From NCBI GenBank assembly GCA_025765615.1, contig JAIVFJ010000589.1, positions 1-20,901 of the forward strand: DNA of 20,901 nt, in the 5' to 3' direction. Numbering within the stretch: position 1 is the stretch's first letter; each line of letters opens with the position of its first letter. Under the pieces are notes generated by a model. The model had not been told where the DNA came from. It saw only the letters and a program-made list of their open reading frames with translations, and did not search any database. Below are positions 8,129-18,537 of the stretch, piece after piece. The stretch is from Zopfochytrium polystomum. Its lineage: Eukaryota > Chytridiomycota > Chytridiomycetes > Chytridiales > Chytridiaceae. A program made the translations under genes and the position numbers.

Positions 8129-9498
8129 CTTCTTTTTTTTTTCGTTTTTGTGTGTGTGCGTGTGAGTGTGTGTCTGCCTTTTCCCCTTTCTGTGTTCTGT
8201 TGTTGTTGTGTTGTTGATTGATCAGATCGGGTGGGTTGATTTCATTGTCCAATCATCACCTCAAATTCTATCTGCGAGACTCGCCTCCAATTCACCTACC
8301 TCGTCCGTGGTCGGTAATGATCGGATCCAACCACACCGCGTTGATTGAGAGCGGTCGGTGAGGCGGTCGGACGACTCGCCACTTCTTTTCCGTCCTCACT
8401 GTTTGCCGGAAACCTGGATTCTGGAGCGCAATCCTCCCCCCAACCGCACAACCACCTACATGCATTTCATTGGAAGAAAGAAAGAAATGAGGCTTTAAAT
8501 AGGACCTACAGGGACCTGAGCACCCTTCTCCACCAATCAATTACCGACTTATCGACTTATTGCAAGACGAACCAGTCAAATGAAGTAACGTGTCACGAAC
8601 CACCGCGCACGGGTCGTCCTGGTGACTCTCCAGCTTCAGTCATGCAAGCGAGGGATGAGCGTACCCACCTCCATCATAAGCTAGACACAGCACAGAAAGA
8701 CTTCAAAGCAAGTCAGGCTGCTGTTGTGGAGGATGACGGCGAAGGATGACCGTAACCTATCCTTCCCCCTGTGAGGGGAGCAAGGGAAACCATCAGAACA
8801 AGGGAACCTGCAGCCGTGTGATTGGGGGCGTGCTTTGGGGAAGAGCGGAAGGGCAAGTCCGCCATCACCGCAGCAGAGTCGCAGCCGTTCACAGCGATCG
8901 ACCTGAGAGGTCTGGGGCAGGACGCTGGTCGTATACTTACATTGAACCAGCCTGCTTGGGTGGTGGATTCAATCGATCGTCTGTTTGATCGTGTCTTCGC
9001 TGTTCGTTCGGTAGACGTTTTTTGGTCGATGCAGCGCAGGGCGTTCGGCAGTCGGGTAGGCAAGTGGCGTAGTCAGCGATAGCGATGGCGACAACACGTC
9101 AAAATTCCTGTCGTTTTTCGCGTTGGGACCCTTGTTGCTGCCTATGTCGCCCACCCTTACCATCGATCATAACCCTGTTGCCCGCAAGTCCTTGTCTTCT
9201 CCGCCCCCCTTTTGCTCACATCCTCAACCGCTCCGGGCACCGTCGCTATTTATGAAATAGAACTATACTAAAGATCTCGAGGGCGACGTCGGACGGATCG
9301 GCGAAGTTTCGCGCGTGGCCCTCAACAAGGGCTCAGTAATTTCAGTAATTGTCGAAACTTTTTGCCCACTGGCGTCAAAAATAGCTGGAGCGACTCATCG
9401 CTCTCGCTCGTCCCGGTCGCGCCGTGTAAACGCTGCGAGTGCTGTCCTCCTCGAATCATGTCCGCTTTTGTGCGATCGATCGCACAGAGAAGATCAAT

Positions 9499-9501
<3 letters not shown>

Positions 9502-9541
<40 letters not shown>
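9502..9541. repeat. Poly-T tract (T40)
   Basis: Uninterrupted run of 40 T, the longest homopolymer in the window, about 150 bases beyond the stop of the WWKDSGL repeat gene. Its length in the assembly is likely approximate. Confidence 0.95.
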
Positions 9542-9543
<2 letters not shown>

Positions 9544-9691
9544 CTGGCTTTCTTTCTCAAATTCCGTTGGTCAAACTGGCTTGGATCATAATAAACACGG
9601 GGGTACAGCCAATCAAAGAAAATGATATAATTCACGATCCTTTCAATACCCCCAAATCGGCTTGCTCCGACCATTGCCTGGCCGGTGTACA

Positions 9692-10324
9692 TTAAACGTC
9701 CAGCATGTCAATTTGTCCGCCCTCAGAGGGGCGGTCCACTGCTTCACCGTCGTATACGAGAGGTAGACCGCTGTCCCTCCACCACTGCAGCACTCGCAGA
9801 CGGCCAATCCTGCTGGCTGAATTCAGCGCTTCCTTGTCGTACTTGAGCTGGAGCCCGCTATCCTTCCACCACTGCAAGACTTTAATCTGACCGCACGCCG
9901 AGGCATTTTGTATACTCGATTCGTCGTACTTGAGGGGAAGCCCGCTGTCTTTCCACCATTGCAAGACGTCGATCCGTCCCCACGTGCAAGCCTCCGCGAT
10001 CGCCGACTCTGTGTACCGGAACTCGAGTCCGCTGTCCTTCCACCACTGAAGAACTCTTACGGAACCTGCATAGTCGACGGCGCGGCTGGTGTACCCTTTG
10101 TGGAGCAGATCGCGGGGCAGGTGGTGCAGGTAGAGATCGAGGACGGCGGTGTCGTGGCAAAAATCGAGGTGGCGGCCGCCGTGTGTGAGCAGCAGGGCCA
10201 CCGCTTGGATTCGCGGCACGCGAAGGAGTGATGCGACCGCGAACCGATCGTCCAGCGACGGAAGAAAGTCGCAGATCTCGACGGCGACGACGGACGGGAT
10301 CCGCAAAGTGGTCGTCTGAATCAT
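9692..10324 (-). CDS. Ankyrin-like WWKDSGL repeat protein
   Basis: A 210-residue protein, from the ATG at 10324. It starts with an F-box-like or helical cap (IPSVVAVEICDFLP, then LLRVPRIQAVALLLTHGG) and continues with degenerate ankyrin-type repeats of about 33 residues. Four near-identical units carry the core VLQWWKDSGL (the fourth WWRDSGL) followed by xxxYDxxAxxxAS and then GxIxVLQWW of the next unit. The chain stops within the next unit at MLDV. Such repeats are protein-interaction surfaces, and expanded families of this type occur in chytrid genomes; the partner here is unknown. The frame is open upstream to 10528, but that extension is Cys/Arg-rich and unlike the rest, so I prefer Met at 10324 before IQTTTLRIP. 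The near-identical repeats imply recent duplication of a 99-nt unit. No introns. Confidence 0.85.
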   Translation of the reverse strand: MIQTTTLRIPSVVAVEICDFLPSLDDRFAVASLLRVPRIQAVALLLTHGGRHLDFCHDTAVLDLYLHHLPRDLLHKGYTSRAVDYAGSVRVLQWWKDSGLEFRYTESAIAEACTWGRIDVLQWWKDSGLPLKYDESSIQNASACGQIKVLQWWKDSGLQLKYDKEALNSASRIGRLRVLQWWRDSGLPLVYDGEAVDRPSEGGQIDMLDV

Positions 10325-11723
10325 GGAGGGTGGCGCGGTCAGACAACTGCTTTTTCGCAAACATCCTCGGCCATCTTCGAAGCCAGCTCCAGCCTTATCC
10401 GCAAGGCCACCGATTCTCGGGTCTCCCCCCAGTGGTGCGGCGCGTCGCCGACAGCGAACAGCACCATGCGCCAACCAACCGCAACCTCCTTGAACACACA
10501 ACGAAAAAGGACAAAAAGCGGAGCACAAGGCCGAGGGTGCCCTGCAGAAGGTGTTGATTTTTGGGACAGAGAAATTTACTTTTTCTGCAACCTTTGCATT
10601 TTCTTGTTTTTCTCTGTTGGTTTTTCTTCGGGTCTGGTCGAAAAAAAAAAAAAAAAAGAAATGCCACCCACGGTTTGGCTCACTTGCTCCAGAAAACAGC
10701 AGCCGCCATGAAAACGACTTTCCACATTAAAAGGACTTTTGGAGAGCAGCGCGCCACATTGATCGAAGGCACGCCCTAACGGCGACACGCCCAACTTCCA
10801 TAGTTCCATCAAATACGAAAATGGGGTTTTTTGCATTTTTGCAGCCTCGCAATCATTGCAGAAACAGAAAAAGGCAAAGAACGGAAAAACAGCTTGGACG
10901 ACGCCTGTGTGGGGCAAGAAACAGAAAGAAGGGCAAGAAGCGAAAGAAAAGAAAAAAAAAAAAAAAAAAAGAAGAAAACGAAAAAGGAAGTGAAGCCATG
11001 TGACAAAAGCCAGTTTGTCTTAATGTCAAATCAAATAAAAATAATATGCATTTATCGGAAAAAGTGCCGGTGGACCATGGCCCGTGATGGCCCATTCTGA
11101 TACCATGGTCAAATCCTGAACCTATTCCCCGCCATGGTCCAATAGGATAATATGGAACATCGTGACGATCTCCTCGCGAAGGTGGCGCTCACTCGAAAAC
11201 GTTGTTTCTGGGTGTCTTTTTCGAACACCATCTCGGGTTTCGGGATTCGAGGAGCCCGCTCGATCTGTATCCATATTCATCAGCGCCTGCTTTTGGGGCG
11301 CGCGGGGGGGTTCGACAACAAGGCAACCACGAAAGAGCAAGCAATCCAAAAAAAAGGAGCAAAAACAAACAAACATAAGAAACACTACAAGAGCCTCCCG
11401 CTCATTGTATTCAAACGGGAGGCATGTAACGGGAAGAGGCAATAACGTGGGGATGTGGTTTTGCAAAAGCGGGAGAAGGGGGGAGCCTGCGGGGCGGAGC
11501 GAGTGGCGAGGGGAGGAAGAGCGATTGGGAGGAGAGTTTTCGGACAATGTCGTGTGTCATCATCAAGAGGTGGGGGGGTGCGGGTTTAAGACTAGAGAGA
11601 AGCAGCTTACTCCTTCATTACGCAATTTTTTGCACGCTCTTCGAGAGCCACTGCCGTCATAAGAATCAACCAAGGAATCAAAGCAAAAACGACTGCAAGC
11701 CCCCGACTTTTTTTTTCATTTCA
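10325..11723. other. Long intergenic region rich in A/T tracts
   Basis: About 1.4 kb between the starts of the repeat gene and the end of the carrier gene. It has A15 at 10641-10655 and an A-rich purine stretch at about 10920-10990. Frames here mostly translate Lys- or Phe-rich low complexity. The short frame at 11547 (MSCVIIKR, followed by GTGGGG) could be a first exon, but no second exon was found. No gene is supported. Confidence 0.5.
10919..10990. repeat. A-rich purine tract
   Basis: A run of AAG/GAAA-type purines with an internal A20 (about 10950-10969). It is low-complexity DNA that produces spurious Lys-rich frames on one strand and Phe/Leu-rich frames on the other. Confidence 0.9.
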
Positions 11724-13270
11724 TCATATCTTCTTTGCCAGGCTGTTGAGCGCATCTGCAATGAGGAGCGTAATCCTGCGGATGAAATTCGGTGGAGGGT
11801 GAATGGGATTACGAAGGTTACAAAACACCAAAATGCCGACATTTGAAACAAATTCAAAAAAAAAAAAAAAAAACCTAAGAAACTCACATGGCATGCGGCG
11901 CAATCCTCACATAATACGTCGCGAACCCGCGGTAAAACGCCAGCGGGCCTTCCCTCGTCACGACCTTGACGGCGCAGTCGAGCGACCCACCGTACGGCAG
12001 CTTGCCCGTGACGGCGTCTGCGGTCTGCTTCTGCATGCGCGTTTTGACGAAGTCGAACGGCAGCGAAAAGAAGGACGCAAAGAACCCGGCAAACGCCGAC
12101 GCGCTGAGCTGCGTCGCGAGCGTGCCCTTGCCGAGGTGCGGCTCGATGCGGGATTTGGCTTCGGAGAAGCTGCGTGAGCGGGGTTGGGTGTGTTGGTGTG
12201 TGTGTGTGTGTGTGTGAGACAAATCCTTTCAAAACAAAGAAAAGGAAGCAAACACTCACGTGGACAGCATCCCCAAGTTCAACGCCATGGCCCTAGCGAC
12301 GGTGGGCGCGGACCCCTTCCACCATGCGAGGACTCCCTCCTCGCGGGCGATGGTGACCATGGCGTCGACGACGCTCTTGTAGTTGCGGCGCTCGGCGGCG
12401 GGGCGGAGGCCGTCCGCCTGCATGCGGATGAGTGCCAGGTCGCACGGGTTGCCGACCACGGCGCCCAGCGCACCCGCCGCGAGACCTTTTTTTTATTTTT
12501 TATTTTTTTTTTTTTAGGTTTATTGGGATTGTTATGGCAAGATCAGCTCTGGGAAAGGATGGGGGGCGCAAGATCTGCAAACCTGCGGCGGCGCGCTGGG
12601 CCATCGTGACGGTTCCGTTTTCCCGCTTCTGCATCTCTGCCATGAGCGAGTTAAATATTCCCATTCGAGCTGTAGTATATGTAGCCTGACGAGCCAGGCC
12701 GGCCGAGAGGCCGGTGTATAGAGATGCTGTTATTGTTTTTTTTTTTTTTTTTTTTTGTTGTTGTCGTGTGGGGGGGAACTGGATGAGATCTAAACGAGTC
12801 ACATGCAGCAAAAGGATAAGATACTCACAAAAGCCATTGGATTTTATGAGGGAGTAGGCAACTTTGAAAGGACTGGGGCGGGATGTGACGTGCGCGCCTT
12901 CGCCGACGAGCTGTAGCCGGACTTTGACCTAAAAGGAGGAGGAGGGACGGGATCGGAACCTGTCAAAGAGTGTGGATGCGGTCGGATGGCACAGTCCACA
13001 CAGATGGGGAAGCTCACCATGTCGACTGGTTGGATGACCGTTGTTGCGGTCCTGCGATAGAGGGTATGGATGGGTGCAAACAAAACAGAAGCAAGCCAGT
13101 GTCAGTCTGAGGAGGAGGAGTGCGGGGGGAAGGAAGGAAGGAAGGTACAGAAGGAAGAAGGTTCTGTCGCTCGCTTACATTCCGGCAAGGCCGCCAAAGA
13201 CGAACGGCTGGATGGAAGCCCAGACGGTCTTTTCGTTTTGGGAGGATGCGGAGGTCGACGGCGACGCCAT
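11724..13270 (-). CDS. Mitochondrial 2-oxoglutarate/malate-type carrier (SLC25 family)
   Basis: Inner-membrane antiporter expected to exchange 2-oxoglutarate for malate or other dicarboxylates. Seven exons on the minus strand (13270-13179, 13051-13018, 12928-12829, 12726-12583, 12485-12260, 12169-11888, 11775-11724) join cleanly into 309 residues, close to the 314 of mammalian OGC. The three carrier repeats show their signature starts: QPVDMVKVRLQL, NPCDLALIRMQADG and LPFDFVKTRMQK. OGC-like blocks are LSAGLARQATYTTARMGI, RNYKSVVDAMVTIAREEGVLAWWKG, RAMALNLGMLST, GSLDCAVKVVTREGPLAFYRGF and YVRIAPHAM. A short Ser-rich leader precedes VWASIQPFVFGGLAGM. Introns are 89-127 nt, longer than in neighbouring genes; two carry long A runs before the 3' splice site and one holds a TG microsatellite. 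Family is certain; the OGC subfamily is likely against the related dicarboxylate carriers. Confidence 0.95.
12737..12756. repeat. Poly-T tract inside carrier intron 3
   Basis: About 20 T on the plus strand, that is poly-A in the transcript, a few bases before the 3' splice site at 12727. The pyrimidine tract normally seen there is missing. Confidence 0.9.
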
Positions 13271-14951
13271 TTCTGATGATGATGATGCGTGTGTGGGAGT
13301 GTGTTGGAGTGTGTGTGCGAGTGTGTGTGTGTGTGTTGACTGGGGGCCTCCTGCGCCGATGGATCCGGCTGGGGTGAGAGAGCGAGCGGCGAGTTTGTGT
13401 GCGTCTGTGCGTGCGTTGTTGTCGTTTTTTGTGTGTGTGTGTGTGTTGCCTGGGTGGTATTTGCCAGCAAAAGGTGGCGAAGGCAAAGAGGGGTGCGGAG
13501 TCTGAAAGGAAGGGCAGGTGGTCGCTGTAGAAGGGATATCCAAGAAGAGAGGGGGGCACGGGGGGTCAATTCACTCTCGGGGGTCACGCGCTAACTAATG
13601 GGACTGATTGATTGGGTGCAAAGCAGACGGAGGCGGACAGACAGACAGAGACACAAGCGGGCTTGATTGCAGAGCTGGCTTCGTCGTTGCTGACAGCGGC
13701 GGCTGGCTGCAGGGAAATGGAAGGGAAGGGAAGAAGGGAATGAGGTGGTGGTGTGAGGGCGTCGTCGATGTCGAGATGGGCGAGATGGGCGAGATGGGCG
13801 AGATGGGCGATGGGCGGGCGGGTGGCGGAAAGGTGCGGTCGAGCTAACTGGGCTAGCCTAACAATATTGAAACAGCCGCAAAGGATGGCAGTAACGAACA
13901 CAAACAGCGAATTCAATCAAAAAAAAAAAAAGAGTGGCCCTGAAAAAACACACTCGCTATTTATGTAATCGACAGCTAATTGAGGTTTATCCTGGTGCAA
14001 AACGGAAAGCGAAATCTGATTGCCCCCGCGATTCCCCCAACGAAAAATATGAAAAAGAAGAGAAATGGTGAATCGGATGGGTAGCAAGCTCATTTTCGAT
14101 TGGCTGACGGGTGGGGTTGCTACGAACACACACAGCGATAGCGGCTCACGACAGCCAATGGCGGCGGAGGTGGTGGGGGACCCCGTGGTGCGGAAAATGG
14201 GGGCGCCGGCGGAGGCGCGGAAGGACCTTCGTTGCGTCGGGCGACGCCGGAACGTGGGCTGAGAAGACACAGAAGGCTTGGGAATAGCTGATTCTCTATC
14301 GATGAAATATTTGTTGGACGTTGCTTCACCCGGAACTGACAGCACTTTACTATTCATATTGATTGGATTCATCGGGTCAGGCCGATCGGCACGCGAAACG
14401 AAGATGCGAGCGCCCCACGCACCTGACGAGATCGTCGGGTGGCGCCGGAGGCTGCCTGGTTCCCGCCCGGCGTTTGGGGGCAAACACAGGACGCGGGGAC
14501 GTCCGCTCAGCTGGCTCTTGCGCTCTCGCTCTCTCTACCGTTAATATCTGTCTCTCGCTCGCTCGCTCGTCGGAAAACCCCCAAGGCCACCGCTATCGCA
14601 CCGCGCAAGAACTTGCCACTAGGCGAAAAAATCGCGGATATTATTAATACCCGCCAAGTCGCCGTTGGGTTTCTCGGGCATCGGAATTTCCATCCTCTCC
14701 ACATAGTCTCTCCCGGAGATCTTCGGTTTGGACTATGCATACGAACTTGGATATGCGGTCTCTTTCAAATCCGAACAACGCAAGCAGCAAAGGGGGGAAG
14801 GGAATCAGTCGCGGCACGGTTTGGAGACACTTCAAAAAGCTGAGGTCAGGTCACAGTCAGAGCAAATGGCGGATCAGAGGGTGGAAAAGGTATAACGATC
14901 AGGCACGGTAAGGTAAGAAAAAGGACGAGAAAACAGGGTCTCCACTCTCCG
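13271..14951. other. Long intergenic region with simple repeats, no gene seen
   Basis: About 1.7 kb between the carrier start and the end of the two-pass membrane protein gene. It holds the carrier promoter with TG-rich stretches (13293-13340 and 13427-13447), the GAGATGGGC tandem repeat at 13773-13816 and an A12 run near 13920. Frames at 13584-13916, 13917-14483 and 14439-14843 show no family motif; the last contains a plausible stretch (APRKNLPLGEKIADIINTRQ) that I cannot assign. Confidence 0.5.
13773..13816 (+). repeat. GAGATGGGC 9-bp tandem repeat
   Basis: Four perfect 9-base units starting at 13773, followed by truncated GATGGGC and GGGC copies. It is a minisatellite in the intergenic region upstream of the carrier gene. 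Confidence 0.95.
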
Positions 14952-16201
14952 TCAATCCCGGCGCGGCGTCCCCGCGCCGACCGCGACCAGAAACTCCGGT
15001 GGCAGCCGCGGGTCCGGATCCGCATGCGCGTGCAGCAGCGGTGGATGCGGCGGATCGCGCGAGAGACTCTGTGGCGGCGGCGGCGGCGGCACAAACGCTG
15101 GCGGGTCCGCCTCGTACTTTGGCAACGCGTCCTCGTCGTCGTCCCCGTCGCCAACCGGTGGCGGCGGGTCCATACCGTCTCCTCTCCCCGCCTCAATCCG
15201 ATCCACGGTAATCTCCCACGGCGTCTCGACCGCCGTGACTGCATACCCAAACACCTCATCCCTACACGACATCCAAAACAGCCTCCTCGGCGGCGCCGCG
15301 TCCTCCCTATTAAACCCGGCAATCACCTCATCGACCGCACCGGTCGGCGATGCGGCGAACCTGCCTGAGAGGAGACAGAGGAGGAGGAAAAAGTAGACGA
15401 CGACGACGACGGCGATGAGGATTGCGGGCAGCTGGCCACTAGAGCCGAGGCCGATGAGGAGGGCGGAGAAGGAGAGGGAGGCAAGGGAGATGAGGAGGCG
15501 GGAGCGCGGTGAGGCGTCGCGGATGCTGCGGAAGCGGGAGAGCGCGGCGTTGAGGGCGGTGATGCGAGTGTGGTAGAGGGTGTTGGGGATCTGGGGAGTA
15601 TTTTTACGGTGAGGTTGTGTGGGTGTGTGTGGTGAAGGGTGGCTGAGGAGGGGGGGTGACACTTAACGATTCCTTCGAGCTCCTCGGGGAACGTGTCGTC
15701 CAGATACTTTTTGCCTTGGTCGTAGCGGACGCGCAGGGTCACCAAGCGACGGGTGTGCCGCGCCCTTGCCCTGCGCAGACGCATCTCGAGCATCTCGATC
15801 GAAACGGCGGTGTCACGGGTGTGAGAGGCTGCTGCAGGCGCCGCCGCCTCGGGATCCATCCGCTCCAGGTACCGTCGCCGCGCCTGCTCCGCATCGTCTG
15901 TTTCGCGCTGGGCGCGGCGCGCACCCGGTGCTGTGCCGTCGACGTCCGCAGGGTCAGGGTCGGCGGCGGTGCTGCTGCTGCTGTGGGTGGTGGGGACAAA
16001 GCCGTCGAGGCGGCGCAGGGCGGGCGAGACGCCCAGGCGGAAGGATGCGGCGGCGGTGGTGGTCGGATCGTTGTCGTCGTTGTCGGGGTCGTGGTGGTTG
16101 GTTTCGGAGGTGGTTGGGCTGCTTGCTGCTGCTGCTTCTGGTGCTGTTGTTGGAGGCGGCGGTGGTGACGACGACGATGCCGGCGCGTCGCCCGACGCCA
16201 T
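14952..16201 (-). CDS. Two-pass membrane protein of unknown function
   Basis: Two exons (16201-15668 and 15590-14952) joined by a 77-nt GT-AG intron, phase 0, giving 390 residues. The N-terminal 110 residues are Ser/Pro/Thr/Asp-rich and probably disordered. Residues about 120-175 are charged and helical (MLEMRLRRARARH, then LRVRYDQGKKYLDDTFPEEL). Two adjacent hydrophobic segments follow at about 210-227 (LLISLASLSFSALLIGL) and 231-253 (a run of Val, then YFFLLLCLL) with only a short turn between, so a hairpin with both ends on one side is likely. A conserved-looking cytosolic block (RRLFWMSCRDEVFGYAV) and a Pro/Asp-rich tail follow. The layout loosely recalls Spo7/CNEP1R1 or other ER/nuclear-envelope hairpin proteins, but I do not recognise the family. 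The open exons, the clean intron and the change from disordered to hydrophobic content support a real gene. Confidence 0.75.
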
Positions 16202-16579
16202 CGCGGCGAATTTTGACTTTGTCTTTTTCTTCTTTTTAACTATTTACGAAAAAAGGCACAAAGACAGACAAGTTAAAAAATTGGCAACTTGGAGTGTGAT
16301 TGCTTGTCGATGGCAGCTGTTGCAATTAAATGGACCCGACAGAGTTTTGGGCTTGCACCCATATTGTATTCACCGATCTCTAGCGGAAACCTACTTCTTT
16401 AAGTGAACCCCGCACAAAAGGTCTTCCAAGAAAAATGGTTCTTAGCCACCAACTGCATATGTGTATTCTCGCTCCCTCTTGATCCATATCGTCTTCATGC
16501 CGCCCTGCACTCTTTCTTTACAAATAAATTACGCTCTTGAACTCCATCCTCCTTCCATTGATGAGCTTGCACAATCGGC
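16202..16579. other. Short intergenic region
   Basis: About 380 bases between two genes on the minus strand. It should contain the promoter of the two-pass membrane protein gene and the 3' UTR of the zinc-motif gene. No coding motif or named site was seen. Confidence 0.4.
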
Positions 16580-17623
16580 CTATGCACTCAGCGCATGCTG
16601 CTCGACCTCGGGCGTCGGCGACCCTGAGAACGACCGCCTGGTCGACCCTGGAGTGGATTCGGGAGACCGGAGCCCGCCCAAGGGTTCCGCCGGGGTCCTC
16701 TGCGCGTGCACTGGCAGCCCGCACAGCGCCTCGACGCTAAACACGCTAGGCCCCTTCGACTGCGGTGGCGCCGGCGCCGTCGCAGTCGTCGTTGGCATTG
16801 CGCCGCCGCCACCACCGCTCACCGTACTACCTGCCGCCACAACCGTCGCAATCTGCGGCGGCATCGGTGGCGGCGGCGGCGGTGGCAGCACGTACGTGTT
16901 TGGCCCGCGGATCCGGTGTCGCGGCTGCCCGCCTTCGTCGGTGTACCGCCGCCCCTCGATGCGGCACAGCCGGCAGCCGGCTTTCCGTCTTCGGTGGATG
17001 CAGATGGACCCGCCGCCGTGCCCGAGCTCGAAGCATGCGATGCACTGCGAGCGCCGGCGGTTGTGCGCGCAGGGCGCTGAGCGGCGGTGGCGGTGGGCGG
17101 TGGAAGAGTCAGTGGTGACGGTGGTACTGGAGGCGGTGCTGGTGGCGGTGGTGGTGCGTGTGGCGGGTCTGGTGGAAGCTTGCAAGATGCTTGTGCGAGG
17201 TGATGGTGGTGTGACGGAGGCCGGCTCGAGCTTTGGAAGAGTCACGTTGGAGTTTGGAGTTGGGTGCGCGCAAGTGGGTTGGGCAAGTTTCTGCGGCGGC
17301 AGTGGGGGGCGAGGCGTGGTGGTTGACTGCGCAGGTGGAAGGAGTGGTGGTCGAGGCGGTGATGGGACCGCCGGCGACGCAAGTTGCAGATGAAAGACTT
17401 GGCCCGAGTGGGTGACCATTGGAATCGACAACTGCTGCTGCTGCGGTGCAGCAAACAGCTGGAATGCGCCGCCGGTTCCGAGCCCGCCGCGTAACATCAG
17501 CTGGTTGGCCGGTACGGCGACTTGCAAGACGAAGTTGACTACTTGGCTTGCTTGCTGGCCCGCCGAAGGCACCGTCGACGGAGGCCGAGGCTGGGAGAGC
17601 GGGACAGTGCGGGTGCCTTGCAT
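16580..17623 (-). CDS. Protein with paired CxHx6CxxC zinc-binding motifs
   Basis: A single open frame of 347 residues without introns. Two copies of a Cys/His motif lie close together: CAHNRRRSQCIAC (C185, H187, C194, C197) and CIHRRRKAGCRLC (C208, H210, C217, C220). Each has the ligands for one zinc ion and a basic Arg-rich middle, so nucleic-acid binding is plausible. Flanks are low complexity: Gln/Pro-rich at the N-terminus (with QQQQLSIP), a Thr/Ser-rich linker before the motifs, a Pro run (PPPPPPPP) and a Gly run after them. Motifs of the CEHxRxRxxCxxC kind recur in fungal, algal and protist regulators, so I infer a transcription-associated protein, without proof. The rest is GC-rich enough to stay open in several frames, so the Cys/His motifs are the main support for coding. 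Confidence 0.7.
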   Translation of the reverse strand: MQGTRTVPLSQPRPPSTVPSAGQQASQVVNFVLQVAVPANQLMLRGGLGTGGAFQLFAAPQQQQLSIPMVTHSGQVFHLQLASPAVPSPPRPPLLPPAQSTTTPRPPLPPQKLAQPTCAHPTPNSNVTLPKLEPASVTPPSPRTSILQASTRPATRTTTATSTASSTTVTTDSSTAHRHRRSAPCAHNRRRSQCIACFELGHGGGSICIHRRRKAGCRLCRIEGRRYTDEGGQPRHRIRGPNTYVLPPPPPPPMPPQIATVVAAGSTVSGGGGGAMPTTTATAPAPPQSKGPSVFSVEALCGLPVHAQRTPAEPLGGLRSPESTPGSTRRSFSGSPTPEVEQHALSA

Positions 17624-17924
17624 CTTTGGTGGGTGGTGCTTGCTCGTCCTTTCTTTTTGACTCTATCCATTTGGGGGAGGGGCCTTGTTTATATATTTAT
17701 CCTGTTTGGGCTTCTCTGCGCTCCATACTGGCTCTGCGCCCTCTTCGTTGTTGATTGCGGGGGCGCACCGCCTGTGACTGGGAGCGACACGCAAGCGATT
17801 TTTTTTTCCTTTTGTGGTCAGTTTTTTTCTTTCGTTTCTTTTTGGTTCGTTTCAGTATAATAGTTTCAGTTCCGCGTTGCCGAGCGCGAAACAAGGCTGC
17901 TTGCCGGGCACCCACGGACACGCA

Positions 17925-17943
17925 CGCACACACGCACACACAC

Positions 17944-17997
<54 letters not shown>
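17925..17997. repeat. (AC)n microsatellite
   Basis: About 70 bases of AC dinucleotide, imperfect at the left (ACGC and AGC interruptions) and perfect from about 17948 to 17997. Confidence 0.97.
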
Positions 17998-17998
<1 letters not shown>

Positions 17999-18405
17999 TT
18001 TCATGACAGGATGAATTTTCTCTCAGTGCTGTTTGTTTGTTTGTCTCTCCAGTGCTCGCAATTGCGACGAAATTTTACACCAACGCAAATTGCTTGAAAT
18101 GCGGGCCGCCGCGCGGGCTGAGCACACCCACCCACGACCGCGGCCGCCTTATCGGAACCGAAAGCAGCGTGGAACGGGGGGACTCGAGGGGGGTGGAGCC
18201 GCAACTCTTTATGGCACGTTGGGATAAACTACAAGGAAGAAGAAGACGAAGGCACTCGTGATCGCTGATGAAGAGTGAAAGCAATCATATTGGAAACCTC
18301 CCAAATACTCTCCAACCCTTCATCTACATACATACCTCCCAGTTGCCACTCCATTGCGGATGAGATTTCTCCAAGACAAATAAACAACTGCTCACAATGC
18401 GTCAT

Positions 18406-18408
<3 letters not shown>

Positions 18409-18480
<72 letters not shown>
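18409..18480. repeat. (AG)n microsatellite
   Basis: About 70 bases of AG dinucleotide with a few single-base interruptions, about 60 bases beyond the stop codon of the secreted-protein gene. Confidence 0.97.
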
Positions 18481-18537
18481 CCAGGGGAATAATTCTATTG
18501 AGGGCGCCTTTATTTGTTCCACGCTGCTGACAGAAAA

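Larger units (their letters stand above)
8071..9691. other. Long intergenic region, no supportable gene
   Basis: About 1.6 kb between ASADH and the WWKDSGL repeat gene. It should hold the ASADH promoter at its left end and the repeat-gene 3' UTR at its right end. Open frames at 8345-8749, 8713-9063 and 8822-9082 lack family motifs, and the last two begin at TTG rather than ATG. A good 5' splice-site sequence on the minus strand (GTAAGTATA, near 8935-8943) is the only hint of a transcribed unit, and I found no matching exons. Confidence 0.5.
17624..18537. other. Intergenic region with AC and AG microsatellites
   Basis: About 900 bases upstream of the zinc-motif gene and downstream of the secreted-protein gene. 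Apart from the two microsatellites listed separately it is unique sequence with no gene motif. T-rich DNA at 17800-17850 gives Phe-rich spurious frames. Confidence 0.5.

Noticed and set aside
8620..8630. TGACTC, resembling a Gcn4 half-site upstream of ASADH
   Set aside because: About 550 bases from the start codon, a common hexamer, and the full TGACTCA is not present.
8822..9082. Frame reading like a myristoylation start (MGACFG)
   Set aside because: The first codon is TTG, not ATG, and the rest has no family motif.
14439..14843. Frame with APRKNLPLGEKIADI, considered as a transposase remnant
   Set aside because: No catalytic motif, no terminal inverted repeats or target duplication seen nearby.
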